Made by a program: the position numbers and the translations under genes | Notes under the pieces: generated by a model | Told to the model about the DNA's origin: nothing | The model's database searches: none | The model's input: the letters and a program-made list of their open reading frames with translations, nothing else | In this document: positions 60,230 through 61,468 of the stretch, piece by piece | How positions within the stretch are numbered: the first letter of the stretch is position 1 | Layout: every line of letters begins with the position of its first letter | Assembly (NCBI GenBank): GCA_052386745.1 | Contig: JBQTJW010000010.1 | Location: forward strand, 1 to 61,468 | Source of the DNA: Panacagrimonas sp052386745 | GTDB taxonomy: Bacteria > Pseudomonadota > Gammaproteobacteria > Nevskiales > Nevskiaceae | Reading direction: 5' to 3' | DNA: 61,468 bases

Positions 60230-61468
60230 ATGAACCCAATCACGAGAACCGGCGCCGGCGCCCTGCTGCTGGCCGGGCTGGGGCTGTCCACCGCCGCGCA
60301 GGCATCCACCTTCACCGTCACCAATCTCAACGACGATGACAATTGTTCCGTCGGTTACTGCACGCTGCGCGGCGCGGTGAACAACGCCAACCTCAATCTC
60401 GGCGACGACGTGGTGGACGCCACCGGCATCGCCGGCACCATCACGCTCAACGGCACGGAGATCGAGGTGACCGACAACGTCACCATCGTCGGCCCCGGCG
60501 CGCAGGTGCTGGCCGTCAGCGGCAACGACCGCAGCCGCATTTTCAACGTCGCGGCCTCCGGCACTCTGAGCCTCGCCGATCTGACCCTCACCGGCGGCCG
60601 TGCGCCCGATGGCTCATACGGAGCATCGGGCCAATCCGGCGGCGCGATTCTCAGCGCCGGCACGCTGAGCATCAACCACTGCACGCTCAGCGCCAACCAG
60701 GCCGGCAACAGCGGCCACAACGACTTAAGGGACGGCCGCGGTGGCGGCGGCGGTGCGATCGCCAGTTCCGGCACGCTGAGCATGACCAACAGCACGCTCA
60801 GCGCCAATCGGGCCGGCAACGGCAGCCACGATTACCCTACAGGAGACGCTGGCGGCGACGGCGGTGCGATCGCCAGTTCCGGCACGCTGAACATCACCAA
60901 CAGCACGCTCAGTGCCAACCAGGCCGGCAACGGCGGCGACGGCGACTATTACGGCGGCGGCGGCGGCAACGGCGGCGCGATTGCCAGTTCCGGCACGCTG
61001 AGCATGACCAACAGCACGCTCAGCGACAATCGGACCGGCGCTGGCGGCGGCGGCGCCTTGGGCTCCGGCGGCGGCGGAAACGGCGGCGGCATTTTCACCT
61101 CCTCCCCTATGGCCCCGGCTCTCGCCAACAGTCTGCTCGCCAACAATGGCAGCAACTGCTGGGGGACACCCACCGACGACGGCGGCAACCTCGACGACGG
61201 CAGCAGCTGCGGCTTCACCGCTCTCACTTCGCTGAGCAACGCCATCGCCAATCTCGGCCCGCTGCAGGACAACGGCGGCCCTACCCAGACCTACGCGCTG
61301 CTGGCGGGCAGCGCCGCGATCGATGCTGGGATTGCGTCCGCCTGCACCGGCACCGACCAGCGCGGCGTGATCCGCCCGCAAGGTCCGGCCTGCGACATCG
61401 GCGCCTTCGAACTCGAACCTGCCAGCCGCTATACCCTAAGCGTCATCCTTGCCGGCACCGGTAGCGGC
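60230..61468 (+). CDS. Secreted parallel beta-helix (CSLREA-type) protein, cut by window end
   Basis: The frame is open from 60230 to the last base, 413 codons without a stop. It begins with a signal peptide (TGAGALLLAGLGLSTAAQA). CSVGYCTLRGAVNNAN near residue 39 is a form of the CSLREA motif found at the start of secreted beta-helix proteins, and the end (NLGPLQDNGGPTQTYALLAG, then SAAIDAG) matches choice-of-anchor Q/beta-helix proteins. Between lie four copies of a helix turn reading SSGTLSMTNSTLSAN with glycine-rich linkers. AGGAG lies seven bases before the ATG; an in-frame ATG at 60203 is an alternative. The last residues (YTLSVILAGTGSG) suggest a repeat domain continues beyond the window. 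It follows the FG-GAP gene by 71 bases. Confidence 0.85.
   Translation, partial: MNPITRTGAGALLLAGLGLSTAAQASTFTVTNLNDDDNCSVGYCTLRGAVNNANLNLGDDVVDATGIAGTITLNGTEIEVTDNVTIVGPGAQVLAVSGNDRSRIFNVAASGTLSLADLTLTGGRAPDGSYGASGQSGGAILSAGTLSINHCTLSANQAGNSGHNDLRDGRGGGGGAIASSGTLSMTNSTLSANRAGNGSHDYPTGDAGGDGGAIASSGTLNITNSTLSANQAGNGGDGDYYGGGGGNGGAIASSGTLSMTNSTLSDNRTGAGGGGALGSGGGGNGGGIFTSSPMAPALANSLLANNGSNCWGTPTDDGGNLDDGSSCGFTALTSLSNAIANLGPLQDNGGPTQTYALLAGSAAIDAGIASACTGTDQRGVIRPQGPACDIGAFELEPASRYTLSVILAGTGSG
60730..61040 (+). repeat. Tandem coding repeats in the beta-helix gene
   Basis: Three near-identical blocks begin GGCGCGATTGCCAGTTCCGG or its variants (about 60751, 60861 and 60971), roughly 110 bases apart, with a more diverged copy near 60640. 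Each encodes AIASSGTLSMTNSTLSAN or similar, one turn of the beta-helix. Confidence 0.8.

Noticed and set aside
60343..61464. 373-codon plus-strand frame in the beta-helix gene
   Set aside because: It is the shifted frame of the gene starting at 60230, which has a signal peptide and family motifs and runs to the window end.

Overview
The window is a GC-rich bacterial chromosome segment, most likely from a gammaproteobacterium of the order Lysobacterales (Xanthomonadales). That placement is inferred from gene order: ispB / rplU-rpmA-obgE-proB; rpsT / murJ-ribF-ileS-lspA-ispH; lon-hupB-tRNA-Val-tRNA-Asp-ppiD; and miaB-phoH-ybeY-corC-lnt. GyrA also carries an acidic insert near its C terminus, as I recall for this order. 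No plasmid, phage or CRISPR signature was seen.

Layout. 1-1.7 kb: a RelE/HigB-type toxin with an XRE antitoxin, apparently leaderless, a tail-anchored hypothetical protein, and tRNA-Pro(CGG). 1.7-5.8 kb: octaprenyl diphosphate synthase, ribosomal proteins L21 and L27, the GTPase ObgE and ProB. 5.8-8.9 kb: a small accessory patch with a methyltransferase, an NTF2-like protein, two GNAT genes (one probably frameshifted, one truncated) and an IS110-type transposase remnant. 8.9-24.7 kb: core genes rpsT, murJ, ribF, ileS, lspA, ispH, gyrA, lon, hupB, two tRNAs and ppiD. 24.7-33.3 kb: a dicarboxylate/amino acid symporter, a flippase, a GT2 glycosyltransferase, a DUF1631 protein, Ppx/GppA phosphatase and two small c-type cytochromes. 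33.6-38.5 kb: a tight five-gene sugar-nucleotide cluster that lacks the expected dehydratase. 38.5-46.2 kb: glutathione peroxidase, a beta-barrel protein, the lnt-to-miaB operon and a ComEA-like protein.

The most interesting region is 46.5-53.9 kb. A 7TMR-DISM histidine kinase is followed by a STAS anti-sigma antagonist, an RsbW-like kinase, a coiled-coil protein, an OmpA-type protein with a large cytoplasmic part, a strikingly Rab-like small GTPase, and a PAS-like/SpoIIE phosphatase. The arrangement suggests a partner-switching regulator coupled to a small GTPase and to a protein that spans the inner membrane and binds peptidoglycan. A Na/Pi symporter, a second STAS gene and a 30-bp copy of the 3' end of the phosphatase gene lie just beyond it.

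The right end, 56.7-61.5 kb, holds two secreted repeat proteins. One is a 1153-residue protein in which 14 FG-GAP repeats (two times seven) appear to interrupt a Calx-beta domain, followed by RTX repeats. The other is a parallel beta-helix protein cut by the window edge. A 23-bp promoter-like element occurs upstream of the first and again inside the signalling locus.

All calls come from reading the sequence and from remembered family knowledge. No database search was run.
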